From: a virus
Direction: 5' to 3' (one strand)
DNA: 42,988 nt
IMG/VR virus record: IMGVR_UViG_3300005613_000130
Span: 1-42,988 of that record
The notes beneath the pieces were generated by a model. It did no database searches. It was not told the DNA's origin and saw only the letters and a program-made list of their open reading frames with translations. The translations under genes were made by a program, and so were the position numbers. Positions 32,444-39,395 of the stretch are shown here, in pieces (within the stretch, counting starts at the first letter, position 1; each line of letters starts with the position of its first letter).

Positions 32444-33268
32444 ATGCAATTAACATTTAACCACCCAGATTTCCAATCCCGCAAACACTGTGTAATTAGT
32501 CTTAGTGGGGGAATGGATAGCAGCACTCTTCTACTTAGAGCCCTATCTGAGTATGATTCAGTTACAGCTTTATCTTTTGATTATGGACAAAAGCATCGAG
32601 TTGAGCTTGAAAAAGCTCAATCTCTTATAAATTATCTTAATGATGCTGGTTATAAGATTACCTATGAAGTAATTAAACTTAATGGCCTTTCAAAACTTCT
32701 TAATTCTGCTCTTGTAACTGGGGGAAATGAAGTACCGGAAGGTCATTATGCTGAAGAAAATATGAAAGCAACCGTGGTTCCAAACCGCAATAAAATCTTT
32801 GCTTCAATTGTCCAAGCAGTTGCGCTTTCAATTACTGATAAAACCGGTGAAAATTGTGATATTGCAATGGGAATCCATGCAGGGGACCATGCAATCTACC
32901 CGGACTGTAGACCAGAATTTCGCAATGCAGATGATTTAGCTTTCCGTTTGGGTAATTGGGGAGCTGAAAGAGTAAACTATTACACACCTTATCTTAAGGG
33001 TGACAAATTTACTATTCTTCAAGATGGAGAGTATCTATGTAAAGAACTAGGTTTAGATTTTGATGAAGTATATTTACGTACCAACACATCTTACAAACCA
33101 TATCCATCAGGTAATTCCGATTATAAATCAGCTAGTAGTGTAGAGAGAATTGAAGCATTTATTAAGCTTGGTCGCCCTGATCCTATACAATACGAGGATG
33201 AAACTGGTAAGGTAAGTTGGGAAATAGCTAAAACTCATGCTGAAAAAGTATTAGCAAATCATGAGTGA
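32444..33268 (+). CDS. queC: QueC-like 7-cyano-7-deazaguanine synthase, zinc cysteines lost
   Basis: This 274-aa protein has the PP-loop ATPase signature SLSGGMDSSTLLLRAL near the N terminus, then SFDYGQKHRVELEKAQ, VVPNRNKIFASIVQAVAL and MGIHAGDHAIYPDCRPEF, clearly QueC. QueC normally converts carboxy-deazaguanine to preQ0 with ATP and ammonia. In standard QueC a C-terminal zinc site has four Cys in SCY and CGxCxxC. Here the same region reads TNTSYK and NSDYKSASSVERIEAF, so all four cysteines are replaced (Ser, Asp, Ser, Ser). The fold may be kept by other means, or the product may be altered. It follows dpdA by 5 bases. Confidence 0.88.
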   Translation: MQLTFNHPDFQSRKHCVISLSGGMDSSTLLLRALSEYDSVTALSFDYGQKHRVELEKAQSLINYLNDAGYKITYEVIKLNGLSKLLNSALVTGGNEVPEGHYAEENMKATVVPNRNKIFASIVQAVALSITDKTGENCDIAMGIHAGDHAIYPDCRPEFRNADDLAFRLGNWGAERVNYYTPYLKGDKFTILQDGEYLCKELGLDFDEVYLRTNTSYKPYPSGNSDYKSASSVERIEAFIKLGRPDPIQYEDETGKVSWEIAKTHAEKVLANHE

Positions 33269-33326
33269 TGGTATTAGTGAAACTAGAAAAGGAACATTTT
33301 TTATAAACAGAAGTAAAAGTTTAAAT

Positions 33327-33584
33327 ATGAATAAAGGAATTTTATTTTTTAGTGCCCCATGGTGTTCAGCCTGTAAACAGATTGAACCTAAAGTAGATAT
33401 TTTAATATCAGAGGGTGTTCGTGTAAACAAAGTTAATTGTGATTATGATGCTGTAATGACAGAACGTTATAAAATTAAAAGCATTCCTACTTTAATTTTA
33501 ACCGATCTACAAGGTAATGAGATCAAGAGAATGGTTGGAGCCCAATCTAATTTACAACAATTAAAAGAATGGTATAATGGGTAA
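33327..33584 (+). CDS. Thioredoxin-like protein
   Basis: The 85-aa product begins NKGILFFSAPWCSACKQIEP, with the active-site CSAC, and carries the cis-proline motif IKSIPTLIL. It is a minimal thioredoxin that may reduce the NrdA C-terminal cysteine pair. An upstream in-frame ATG at 33261 would add 22 residues and overlap queC, but those residues do not look like thioredoxin, so the later start is preferred. The gene overlaps the truncated queD by 8 bases. Confidence 0.85.
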   Translation: MNKGILFFSAPWCSACKQIEPKVDILISEGVRVNKVNCDYDAVMTERYKIKSIPTLILTDLQGNEIKRMVGAQSNLQQLKEWYNG

Positions 33585-33846
33585 TATACAATATATTAGC
33601 CGAAAGGGTAATTTTGACTCAGGCCATAGAGTTATGAATGAACGTATGAAATGTTTTAACATTCATGGTCATACTTATCTTTATGAGCTTACATTCTCAT
33701 TTGAAAATATGGAAGAGATTGGTTATGCAATTGATTTTAAAGAAATTAAACGTGTATTTTGTCAATGGATAGATGATATTTTTGAATTCCATAATATGTA
33801 TAATAAAATAATATTATGGAAACAAAAAATACTAAAAATTGTATAA
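33577..33846 (+). pseudogene. queD: Truncated queD (N-terminal part only)
   Basis: The 89-aa frame matches the intact QueD gene at 34456 over its first about 62 residues, including the zinc ligands and catalytic cysteine region (SGHRVMNERMKCFNIHGHTY). It then leaves the QueD pattern after VFCQWIDDIF, ending in residues that belong to no family. It lacks the C-terminal half with the catalytic His/Asp/Glu, so it cannot be a working QueD by itself. An HNH endonuclease gene begins inside its 3' end and the intact queD follows. In the 45 codons from HRV to RVF, two differ in amino acid and 23 differ synonymously from the intact copy. Confidence 0.8.
33794..33808 (+). promoter_or_regulatory. Late promoter-like motif before the HNH endonuclease
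   Basis: ATATGTATAATAAAA has one mismatch (G for T) to the ATATTTATAATAAAA motif and lies 7 bases before the HNH ATG, inside the 3' end of the truncated queD. Confidence 0.45.
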
Positions 33847-34463
33847 AATGCAATGTAGAGAAAAATATTGAAAGTTTTGGAAAAGATAAATCGAGAAAAG
33901 ATGGTTTAAAATATAAATGTATTGAATGTGATAGACAATTTCAAAAATTCATGTATTCAAAACATAAAGATAAACACAATCAATATATGAAAGAATGGTA
34001 TCAAAATAATAAAGATACACATAAAAAAAAATCAAAAGAATGGGTTAAAAATAATATTGAAAGAAATAGAGAAATTCAAAGTAATTATCGTAAAAATAAT
34101 TTAGAAAAAGTTAGAGATTATGATAATAATTGGAAAAAAGAGAAAAGAAAAAAAGATTTAAATTATAAAATTAAAGTTATTTTAAGAGAAAGAATAAGAG
34201 ATGGGTTAAAAAATAATTATAAAAGAGGTAAAGTATTAGATCTTCTAGGTTGTTCTATTGAAGAATATAAATTATATTTAGAAAAAAAATTCAAAAAAGA
34301 CATGAATTGGGGTAATTATGGAAAATATTGGGAAATAGATCATATAATTCAACTTCATACTTTTGATTTAACTAAAATTGAAAACCAAAAAATAGCTTTT
34401 AATTATAAAAATACTCGACCATTAACAATACAACAAAATAGACAAAGAAAAAAATATGAATAG
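33816..34463 (+). CDS. HNH homing endonuclease
   Basis: This 215-aa protein is Lys/Asn-rich and more AT-biased than its neighbours. The N terminus has a zinc-finger-like pair, NCIKCNVEKNIESF and YKCIECDRQF. A long basic helical linker follows (KHKDKHNQYMKEWYQNN). The nuclease core is at the C terminus: KYWEIDHIIQLHTFDL with the HNH-type Asp-His, then AFNYKNTRPLTIQQNRQRK, where NxRPLxxxxNxxK is typical of HNH enzymes that act on phage genomes. It is inserted between a truncated and an intact queD and overlaps the intact queD start by 8 bases. Confidence 0.85.
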   Translation: METKNTKNCIKCNVEKNIESFGKDKSRKDGLKYKCIECDRQFQKFMYSKHKDKHNQYMKEWYQNNKDTHKKKSKEWVKNNIERNREIQSNYRKNNLEKVRDYDNNWKKEKRKKDLNYKIKVILRERIRDGLKNNYKRGKVLDLLGCSIEEYKLYLEKKFKKDMNWGNYGKYWEIDHIIQLHTFDLTKIENQKIAFNYKNTRPLTIQQNRQRKKYE

Positions 34464-35034
34464 AAAAACAATACAATATATTACTCAAAAAACCAATCTA
34501 GATTGTGGGCATAGAGTTATGAATGAACGCATGAAGTGTTTTAATATTCATGGACACACTTACCTAACAGAATTAACTTTTAGTTTTGAAAGTATGGAAG
34601 AAATAGGATACGCAATAGACTTCAAGGAGATTAAGAGAGTATTTGTTCAATATCTTCAAGACTATTTAGATCATGGTATGATTTTAAACCCACAAGATCA
34701 TGCTCTTATAAATACTACCCGTGAATATGGTTCTAAATTGTGGTTGATGTCCTTAAATGGGGAGGAAGGTTATTGCAATCCATCAGTTGAAAACATTGCT
34801 AAAGAAATATTTATAGCAATGCATATTTTATCTGATACTCTTTATCAAGATACTCCAACTGGATTGAAAATTCATAAAGTTAAAATTTATGAAACTCCTA
34901 ATTGTTGGACAGAATGTTTTAAAGAAAGTATTTCAAAAGAAGAATTAATTAATTTTGGAACGGTTCGTCAAGAAGAAATTATCGCTTATGCTAAAGATAA
35001 GGGAGTAATTGAATACGATGATAGAAAAATATAA
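34456..35034 (+). CDS. queD: QueD, 6-carboxy-tetrahydropterin synthase
   Basis: This intact 192-aa QueD turns dihydroneopterin triphosphate (made by FolE) into carboxy-tetrahydropterin, the second step to preQ0. Zinc ligands and the catalytic Cys are in CGHRVMNERMKCFNIHGHTY. The middle motif YAIDFKEIKRVF precedes YLDHGMILNP with the catalytic-type Asp-His, and PSVENIAKEIF and VKIYETPNCWTE carry the C-terminal Glu. It starts inside the end of the HNH gene (8-base overlap), so translation may be coupled. Its codons differ from those of the truncated copy at about half of shared positions although the proteins are nearly the same. Confidence 0.93.
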   Translation: MNRKTIQYITQKTNLDCGHRVMNERMKCFNIHGHTYLTELTFSFESMEEIGYAIDFKEIKRVFVQYLQDYLDHGMILNPQDHALINTTREYGSKLWLMSLNGEEGYCNPSVENIAKEIFIAMHILSDTLYQDTPTGLKIHKVKIYETPNCWTECFKESISKEELINFGTVRQEEIIAYAKDKGVIEYDDRKI

Positions 35035-35099
35035 TATGAATATTTCAAGAATGACTGAGGAGGAATCAAAATAGCATCTATGTTTTTCTAAATTTTTGT

Positions 35100-35114
35100 A
35101 TATTTATGATAAAA
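35100..35114 (+). promoter_or_regulatory. Late promoter-like motif before GIY-YIG gene
   Basis: ATATTTATGATAAAA matches the late motif at all but one position. It overlaps a first ATG at 35106, so that ATG is likely not the start and 35121 is preferred. Confidence 0.5.
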
Positions 35115-35120
35115 TATATT

Positions 35121-35765
35121 ATGAAAATTACAAAAATATATTTAGTTAAAGGATGTTATGGTGATTGGAATAAGATTTATATAGGTAAAACTATAAATAA
35201 ATCTAGAAAAAATGATCATAAAAGGAAATATGGGTATGACATTGATTATGAGATTTTAGAGGAAATAAAGGGAGTAGATAAAAAACTGTGGAAACCCCGA
35301 GAAACCTATTGGATAAATTATTATGTAAATCTAGGTTTTGAAATTTTAAATAAACAGTTAAAAGGAGGAAGTGGTGTTGAATTTCATAGTCAAAAAACTA
35401 AACAAAAAATCTCTCAATGGAGAAAACAAAATAGAATTAGAGTGAGAAAAGATATTGAATCTAAAAAAGATGAAATAATTGAACTTTACTTAGGTGGGTT
35501 AGGACCTCATAATTTAGGAAAAAAATTTCAATGTCATCCTGATGTTATTAAAAGGATTTTAAGAGAAGGCAACATTAAATTCAGAACCCCTTCAGAATCC
35601 CAAAAATGTAGAAAAGGAGAAAAAAGAAGAAAGGATATTTGGGGTAGGATTAGTGAAATAAAATCCTTATATTTACAAGGTAAAAACTACACAGAACTAG
35701 GTAAAATTTTTAATACTAGTGGTGTTCAGATAAAAAAAATGTTAAAAAAAGAAGGCTTATTATGA
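35121..35765 (+). CDS. GIY-YIG homing endonuclease with DNA-binding repeats
   Basis: From ATG 35121 this gives 214 aa; an in-frame ATG at 35106 lies within the promoter motif. The N-terminal nuclease domain reads TKIYLVKGCYGDWNKIYIGK with catalytic-type features of GIY-YIG (YL, YIGKT, then RKNDHKRKYG and the Glu in PRETYWINYY). The C-terminal half has two helix-turn-helix-like units (ELYLGGLGPHNLGKKFQCHP and SLYLQGKNYTELGKIFNTSG) that would recognise target DNA. Inserted between queD and queE, it overlaps the queE start (ATGA). Along with the HNH gene it makes this operon a homing target. Confidence 0.85.
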   Translation: MKITKIYLVKGCYGDWNKIYIGKTINKSRKNDHKRKYGYDIDYEILEEIKGVDKKLWKPRETYWINYYVNLGFEILNKQLKGGSGVEFHSQKTKQKISQWRKQNRIRVRKDIESKKDEIIELYLGGLGPHNLGKKFQCHPDVIKRILREGNIKFRTPSESQKCRKGEKRRKDIWGRISEIKSLYLQGKNYTELGKIFNTSGVQIKKMLKKEGLL

Positions 35766-36568
35766 AAGAAAAGTTATGGGATAAAACAAATCCTGGTCGA
35801 ATTGAGGATTATAACAAAATACTCCCTATTGTAGAATTATACCTATGCATCCAGAGTGAGGGTAGTAGATCTGGTAGACCTACAATTGCAGTCCGTACTA
35901 CGTCTTGTACTCACCGTTGTTGGTTTGGTGAAGGTGGGTGGTGCGATTCCTGGTACACGAGTATCCACCCAGAAAAAGGTAAATTTACCTTTAATGACAT
36001 CATAGCTATTTATGACGAGAACCCACAGGTAAAAGAAATGATGTTAACTGGGGGTTCTCCTACCATGCACCCCAAATTAGTAAATGAGTTAACTCATTTT
36101 GCCTATGAAAGAGATATTATTATTACAATTGAAACTGAAGGTTCTCATTTCATACAAACTGATTATCCTATTGGGCTCATTTCTTTTAGTCCTAAATTTT
36201 CTAATAGTATACCTAAATTAGGAACTCTTACACCTAATGGTAAGGTTGTAGATGACAAGTTTATAGCTCAACATAATAAACTTCGTTTAAACAAAAATGC
36301 TATTATTAAATCTATAGAATATCATTCTGATTATCATATGAAAGTAGTGGTAAATCCAATTGAAGATTTGGAAACATGGAAAGAAATTCGTTCATTTATG
36401 GATGAATTAAATATTCCTAAAGAAAAAATCTGGATTATGCCCCCAGGAGATAATCGTAAAGAATTAATTAGGGTTTATCCTATGGTAATCGAATGGTGTA
36501 CTAAAAATCATTATAATTTTACAGGTAGAGAACACATTATAGCTTTTGATGTAGCTCGTGAAGTTTAA
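35762..36568 (+). CDS. queE: QueE, 7-carboxy-7-deazaguanine synthase (radical SAM)
   Basis: This 268-aa radical SAM enzyme makes carboxy-deazaguanine, third step of the preQ0 pathway. After VELYLCIQSEGSRSGRPTIA comes the cluster region TTSCTHRCWFGEGGWCDSWY: the three Cys are spaced C-x3-C-x7-C, longer than the CxxxCxxC of most radical SAM proteins, a variation I also recall from phage QueE proteins. MLTGGSPTMHPKLVNEL is the SAM-binding Gly motif, and IETEGSHF and VVVNPIEDL follow. The start overlaps the preceding GIY-YIG stop. folE follows 12 bases downstream. Confidence 0.9.
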   Translation: MKEKLWDKTNPGRIEDYNKILPIVELYLCIQSEGSRSGRPTIAVRTTSCTHRCWFGEGGWCDSWYTSIHPEKGKFTFNDIIAIYDENPQVKEMMLTGGSPTMHPKLVNELTHFAYERDIIITIETEGSHFIQTDYPIGLISFSPKFSNSIPKLGTLTPNGKVVDDKFIAQHNKLRLNKNAIIKSIEYHSDYHMKVVVNPIEDLETWKEIRSFMDELNIPKEKIWIMPPGDNRKELIRVYPMVIEWCTKNHYNFTGREHIIAFDVAREV

Positions 36569-36580
36569 AATAAAAAATAG

Positions 36581-37276
36581 ATGGAAAATAAACGTAGAAA
36601 ATTCCACACAAACATTGAATGTGTGCAAAAAGGTTTTGCAAATGGGGTTGCTGAAGATTATCCTCTTTCTGAAGAACAGAAACAAGATATGATTAAAGAA
36701 GCTGCTTACTATTATGGTAAATTTTTAACGGCTTTAAAATGTGATTGGGAAAATGATCCTAATTCAATGGAAACTCCTATGCGAATAGCTAAAAAATATG
36801 TTTTAGAGCAATGGGCAGGTAGGTATAATGGGCCCCCTCAAATTACTTCATTCCCCTCAGATGGATACCAAGGAATGATTTTAGAATGTAATATCCCATT
36901 GACGTCAATGTGTAGCCACCATCATGAAAATATTTTAGGGCGTGTTCATGTAGCATACATTCCAGGAAAAGATGGCCAAGTAATTGGTTTATCAAAACTT
37001 AATCGTTTAGTTGAACATTTTGGTAGACGTGGTGCTATTCAAGAACAACTAACAATTGCAATTCACCAAGCTGTAGATAAAGTATGTCAAGGTAATATTG
37101 GAGTTGCAGTTTCGATAGTAGCATCCCATCAGTGTGTTTCATGTCGTGGCACTAATCACCAAGGTGCAGTCATGGTTACTAATGAACTCTCAGGAGCTTT
37201 TAAAGAAAAACCAGAAGTACGTAAAGAATATTTTGATTCTATTAAAATGGCTAACCAACACCATCAAAACTTTTAG
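36581..37276 (+). CDS. folE: GTP cyclohydrolase I, FolE
   Basis: This 231-aa protein converts GTP to dihydroneopterin triphosphate, the substrate for QueD. TPMRIAKKYV matches the family's TPxR motif. Zinc ligands are in MCSHHHENILGRVHVAYIPG (Cys and His) and in HQCVSCRG (second Cys). IGLSKLNRLVEHFGRR and QEQLTIAIHQAV are the central helical signature, and QGAVMVTNELSGAF ends the core. All residues look intact, so the phage can start the pathway itself. A late motif and a GIY-YIG gene follow. Confidence 0.95.
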   Translation: MENKRRKFHTNIECVQKGFANGVAEDYPLSEEQKQDMIKEAAYYYGKFLTALKCDWENDPNSMETPMRIAKKYVLEQWAGRYNGPPQITSFPSDGYQGMILECNIPLTSMCSHHHENILGRVHVAYIPGKDGQVIGLSKLNRLVEHFGRRGAIQEQLTIAIHQAVDKVCQGNIGVAVSIVASHQCVSCRGTNHQGAVMVTNELSGAFKEKPEVRKEYFDSIKMANQHHQNF

Positions 37277-37307
37277 TAGACTTTATTTACTCTTTTAGGG
37301 GTTTCAT

Positions 37308-37322
37308 ATATTTATAATAAAA
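37308..37322 (+). promoter_or_regulatory. Late promoter-like motif before GIY-YIG/NUMOD gene
   Basis: ATATTTATAATAAAA, a full match to the motif, lies 8 bases before the ATG at 37331, inside an otherwise early/middle operon. Confidence 0.6.
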
Positions 37323-37330
37323 TATAAATT

Positions 37331-38026
37331 ATGATAATATATTTAACTACCAATTTAGTAAATAAAAAACAATATATAGGTAAAGATAGAAACAATAACC
37401 CCCATTATTTAGGTGGGGGTGTTCTTCTTAAAAAAGATATTAAAGTTTTTGGAAAATCAAAATTTAAAAAAGAAGTACTTGAAATTTGTTCTTCCATTGA
37501 AGAATTAAAACAAAAAGAAGTATATTGGTTAGAATATTTTAACGCTTCTGAAAATTCTAATTTTTATAATTTAACTAATAAAAGTGGAGGAAGTGATAAA
37601 GGTCCTACCAAAACTTTACTTTACCTAAATAGAGGAAAAAGTATTTCTAAATCTAGAAAGGGCAAAACCTACCCTTTAGCAAGTGAAGCTCAAAAGAATA
37701 TTAAAAAATCTAAAGTTAGTAAAGCTTTAAAAGGTAAACCTAAAAGTGAAGAACATAAAAAAAACCTAAGTGAAAGTAAAAAAGGTATATCTAGTAAAAG
37801 AAAAGGTAAACCTGATCATAAACAAAGAGGAGTCCCAAAACCCGGAGCTGGGGGGAAAGGTAAATCTAAAGTAGGAGCTGGACCTAAAACTGGAAGGTTT
37901 ATATTAAATACTGAAACTGGAGAAGTATTTTCTTCTGTTAAGGAATGTATGGAAAAATTTGGAATACATAAAAGAAAAATGTATTTTATATTAAAAGATA
38001 AAAAAGGAAAATTTAAACACATTTAA
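37331..38026 (+). CDS. GIY-YIG homing endonuclease with NUMOD repeats (Seg-like)
   Basis: This 231-aa protein begins IIYLTTNLVNKKQYIGKD, the GIY-YIG core, followed by FGKSKFKKEVLEIC and KQKEVYWLEYFNA with the catalytic-type Glu. The middle is a very basic run of repeats with Gly/Ser/Lys (GKSISKSRKGKTYPLASEA, GKPKSEEHKKNLSESKKG) typical of NUMOD3 DNA-binding modules. The C terminus has a NUMOD1/helix-turn-helix unit (FSSVKECMEKFGIHKRKMYF). It is inserted between folE and the phosphoribosyltransferase gene, whose ATG it overlaps by one base (TAATG). Confidence 0.85.
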   Translation: MIIYLTTNLVNKKQYIGKDRNNNPHYLGGGVLLKKDIKVFGKSKFKKEVLEICSSIEELKQKEVYWLEYFNASENSNFYNLTNKSGGSDKGPTKTLLYLNRGKSISKSRKGKTYPLASEAQKNIKKSKVSKALKGKPKSEEHKKNLSESKKGISSKRKGKPDHKQRGVPKPGAGGKGKSKVGAGPKTGRFILNTETGEVFSSVKECMEKFGIHKRKMYFILKDKKGKFKHI

Positions 38027-38424
38027 TGAAATTAAAAACTTATGTTGATTGGGAATCATTTGAATGTTTGGTAGATAAATTAACTAACCAAATATTAAAT
38101 AATGATTATTCTATTGAATATATCACAGGCATTCCCAGGGGAGGAACAATCCCCGCTGTGGTTTTATCACATAGATTAAAAATTCCTTATTGTAATTTTT
38201 CTTCATCTTTACCACCAAATACTTTAGTAGTTGATGATATAGCTGATACTGGGAAAACATTAAAAACAAAAATTTATGGGTTTCAAACTGCTGTTTTATA
38301 TTATAAACCCAATACTTCATGTTTTAAACCTACATTTTGGGCTGAAGAATATTATGAAGATGGGTGGATTATTTTCCCATGGGAGAGAACAGATAGCGAT
38401 ACAATTCAAGATTATTTGAGATGA
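38026..38424 (+). CDS. Phosphoribosyltransferase
   Basis: This 132-aa protein has the PRPP-binding signature TLVVDDIADTGKTLKTK and an upstream nucleotide-binding loop, EYITGIPRGGTIPAVVLSHR, like the xanthine/guanine phosphoribosyltransferases. It transfers phosphoribose to a free purine base. As it is in the operon for 7-deazaguanine synthesis, it might recycle guanine released when the DpdA-like enzyme swaps bases in DNA, but this is inference; general purine salvage is the simpler view. It overlaps its downstream neighbour by four bases (ATGA). Confidence 0.85.
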   Translation: MKLKTYVDWESFECLVDKLTNQILNNDYSIEYITGIPRGGTIPAVVLSHRLKIPYCNFSSSLPPNTLVVDDIADTGKTLKTKIYGFQTAVLYYKPNTSCFKPTFWAEEYYEDGWIIFPWERTDSDTIQDYLR

Positions 38425-38879
38425 AAAGAATTTCATTGGAAGAAGCCAAAAACCTCATACCCAAAGACAAAGACTACACAAACAAACCAGCATCTTTTTT
38501 TACTCTTACTCCCTTAGATAATGGTTGGGAACAAGTTGATTATTATATAAATCGAAACAAAAATTTAAGAGTAAATTTAGATACTAATAAACAGTATATC
38601 TATGTTCTTTCTAACCCCTCTTATCCAGGCCAAATTAAAATTGGGTCTACCACTAAAAATAATGTAAATGAAAGAACTAAAGAATTAAGTAGAGCTACAG
38701 GTGTGCCCTTACCTTTTGAAATAGAATGGGTTTATTCATGTTATAATTCTCTGAATTTAGAAAAAGAAATCCACCAACATTTTGATAGATTTAGAGTAAA
38801 TAATAGACGTGAATTTTTTTATCTATCAGTAGAAGAAGCTAAAAATGTAATTGAAAGATTAGGAAAAAAATATAATTAA
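38421..38879 (+). CDS. T5orf172/GIY-YIG-related nuclease-like protein
   Basis: This 152-aa protein has a C-terminal domain of the T5orf172 type: QYIYVLSNPSYPGQIKIGST, a NVNERTKELSRATGVPLPFE segment with the conserved Arg, SCYNSLNLEKEIHQHFDRFR with the conserved Glu-His, and RREFFYLSVEEAKNVIERL. These match the structure of GIY-YIG-like nucleases. The first about 55 residues are not recognised. Unlike the free-standing endonucleases of this window it has no late motif and is overlapped by the preceding phosphoribosyltransferase gene (ATGA). It may be a homing-type nuclease or have been domesticated. Confidence 0.75.
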   Translation: MKRISLEEAKNLIPKDKDYTNKPASFFTLTPLDNGWEQVDYYINRNKNLRVNLDTNKQYIYVLSNPSYPGQIKIGSTTKNNVNERTKELSRATGVPLPFEIEWVYSCYNSLNLEKEIHQHFDRFRVNNRREFFYLSVEEAKNVIERLGKKYN

Positions 38880-38900
38880 TTATAAAAAAAAATAAAGATT

Positions 38901-39395
38901 ATGAAAGTACCATTTGTTGATGAAGTAGAACACTTTAATTTGGTCATGGGTAAAAGTTGGCAAAATCGAACTACTCCCACTATTAACGAGGCTGATGCTG
39001 ATTTTGTTATTAACTTTATACAAGAAGAATTAGATGAGTTAAAAGAAGCTGTAAAAAACAAAGATATTGTTGCAATATTTGATGCTCTGTTAGATATTAC
39101 TTATGTTGGGTTAGGAAATGGGGCATTAGTTTTTGGTTTAAAAGATAAAATTCTTGAAGGATATGCTGAAGTACAGGCTTCTAATTTATCTAAAGTTTGT
39201 AAAACTATTGAAGAAGCAGAAGAAACAGTGCGAGTTCGTTCTGAACAACAGGGTGAACCATGCCACTTCGAAGTTGTAGGTGACAAGTATATTGTGTATA
39301 GATCTAGGGATATGAAGGTTATGAAATCAATTAATTATTTTTCTCCAAATTTAAAGCAATTCTTTACAGATAAAGAAATTAATAATGTCTTATAA
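38901..39395 (+). CDS. MazG-like nucleoside triphosphate pyrophosphohydrolase
   Basis: This 164-aa protein has the all-alpha pyrophosphohydrolase pattern. FIQEELDELKEAVKNKDIVA gives the EExxEL-type metal-binding helix, and AIFDALLDITYVGLGNGALV provides the second acidic set (ExxD-like: DALLD). Such enzymes hydrolyse NTPs to NMP and pyrophosphate and may adjust nucleotide pools or (p)ppGpp during infection. The C-terminal half has GEPCHFEVVGDKYIVYRSRD. It overlaps the start of the DNA polymerase gene by 11 bases, so it belongs to the replication operon. Confidence 0.75.
   Translation: MKVPFVDEVEHFNLVMGKSWQNRTTPTINEADADFVINFIQEELDELKEAVKNKDIVAIFDALLDITYVGLGNGALVFGLKDKILEGYAEVQASNLSKVCKTIEEAEETVRVRSEQQGEPCHFEVVGDKYIVYRSRDMKVMKSINYFSPNLKQFFTDKEINNVL

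Noticed and set aside
33261-33326. N-terminal extension of the thioredoxin-like protein
   Set aside because: The 22 added residues do not fit the thioredoxin fold, which begins at the ATG at 33327. The overlap with queC would allow coupling, so the extension is not excluded.
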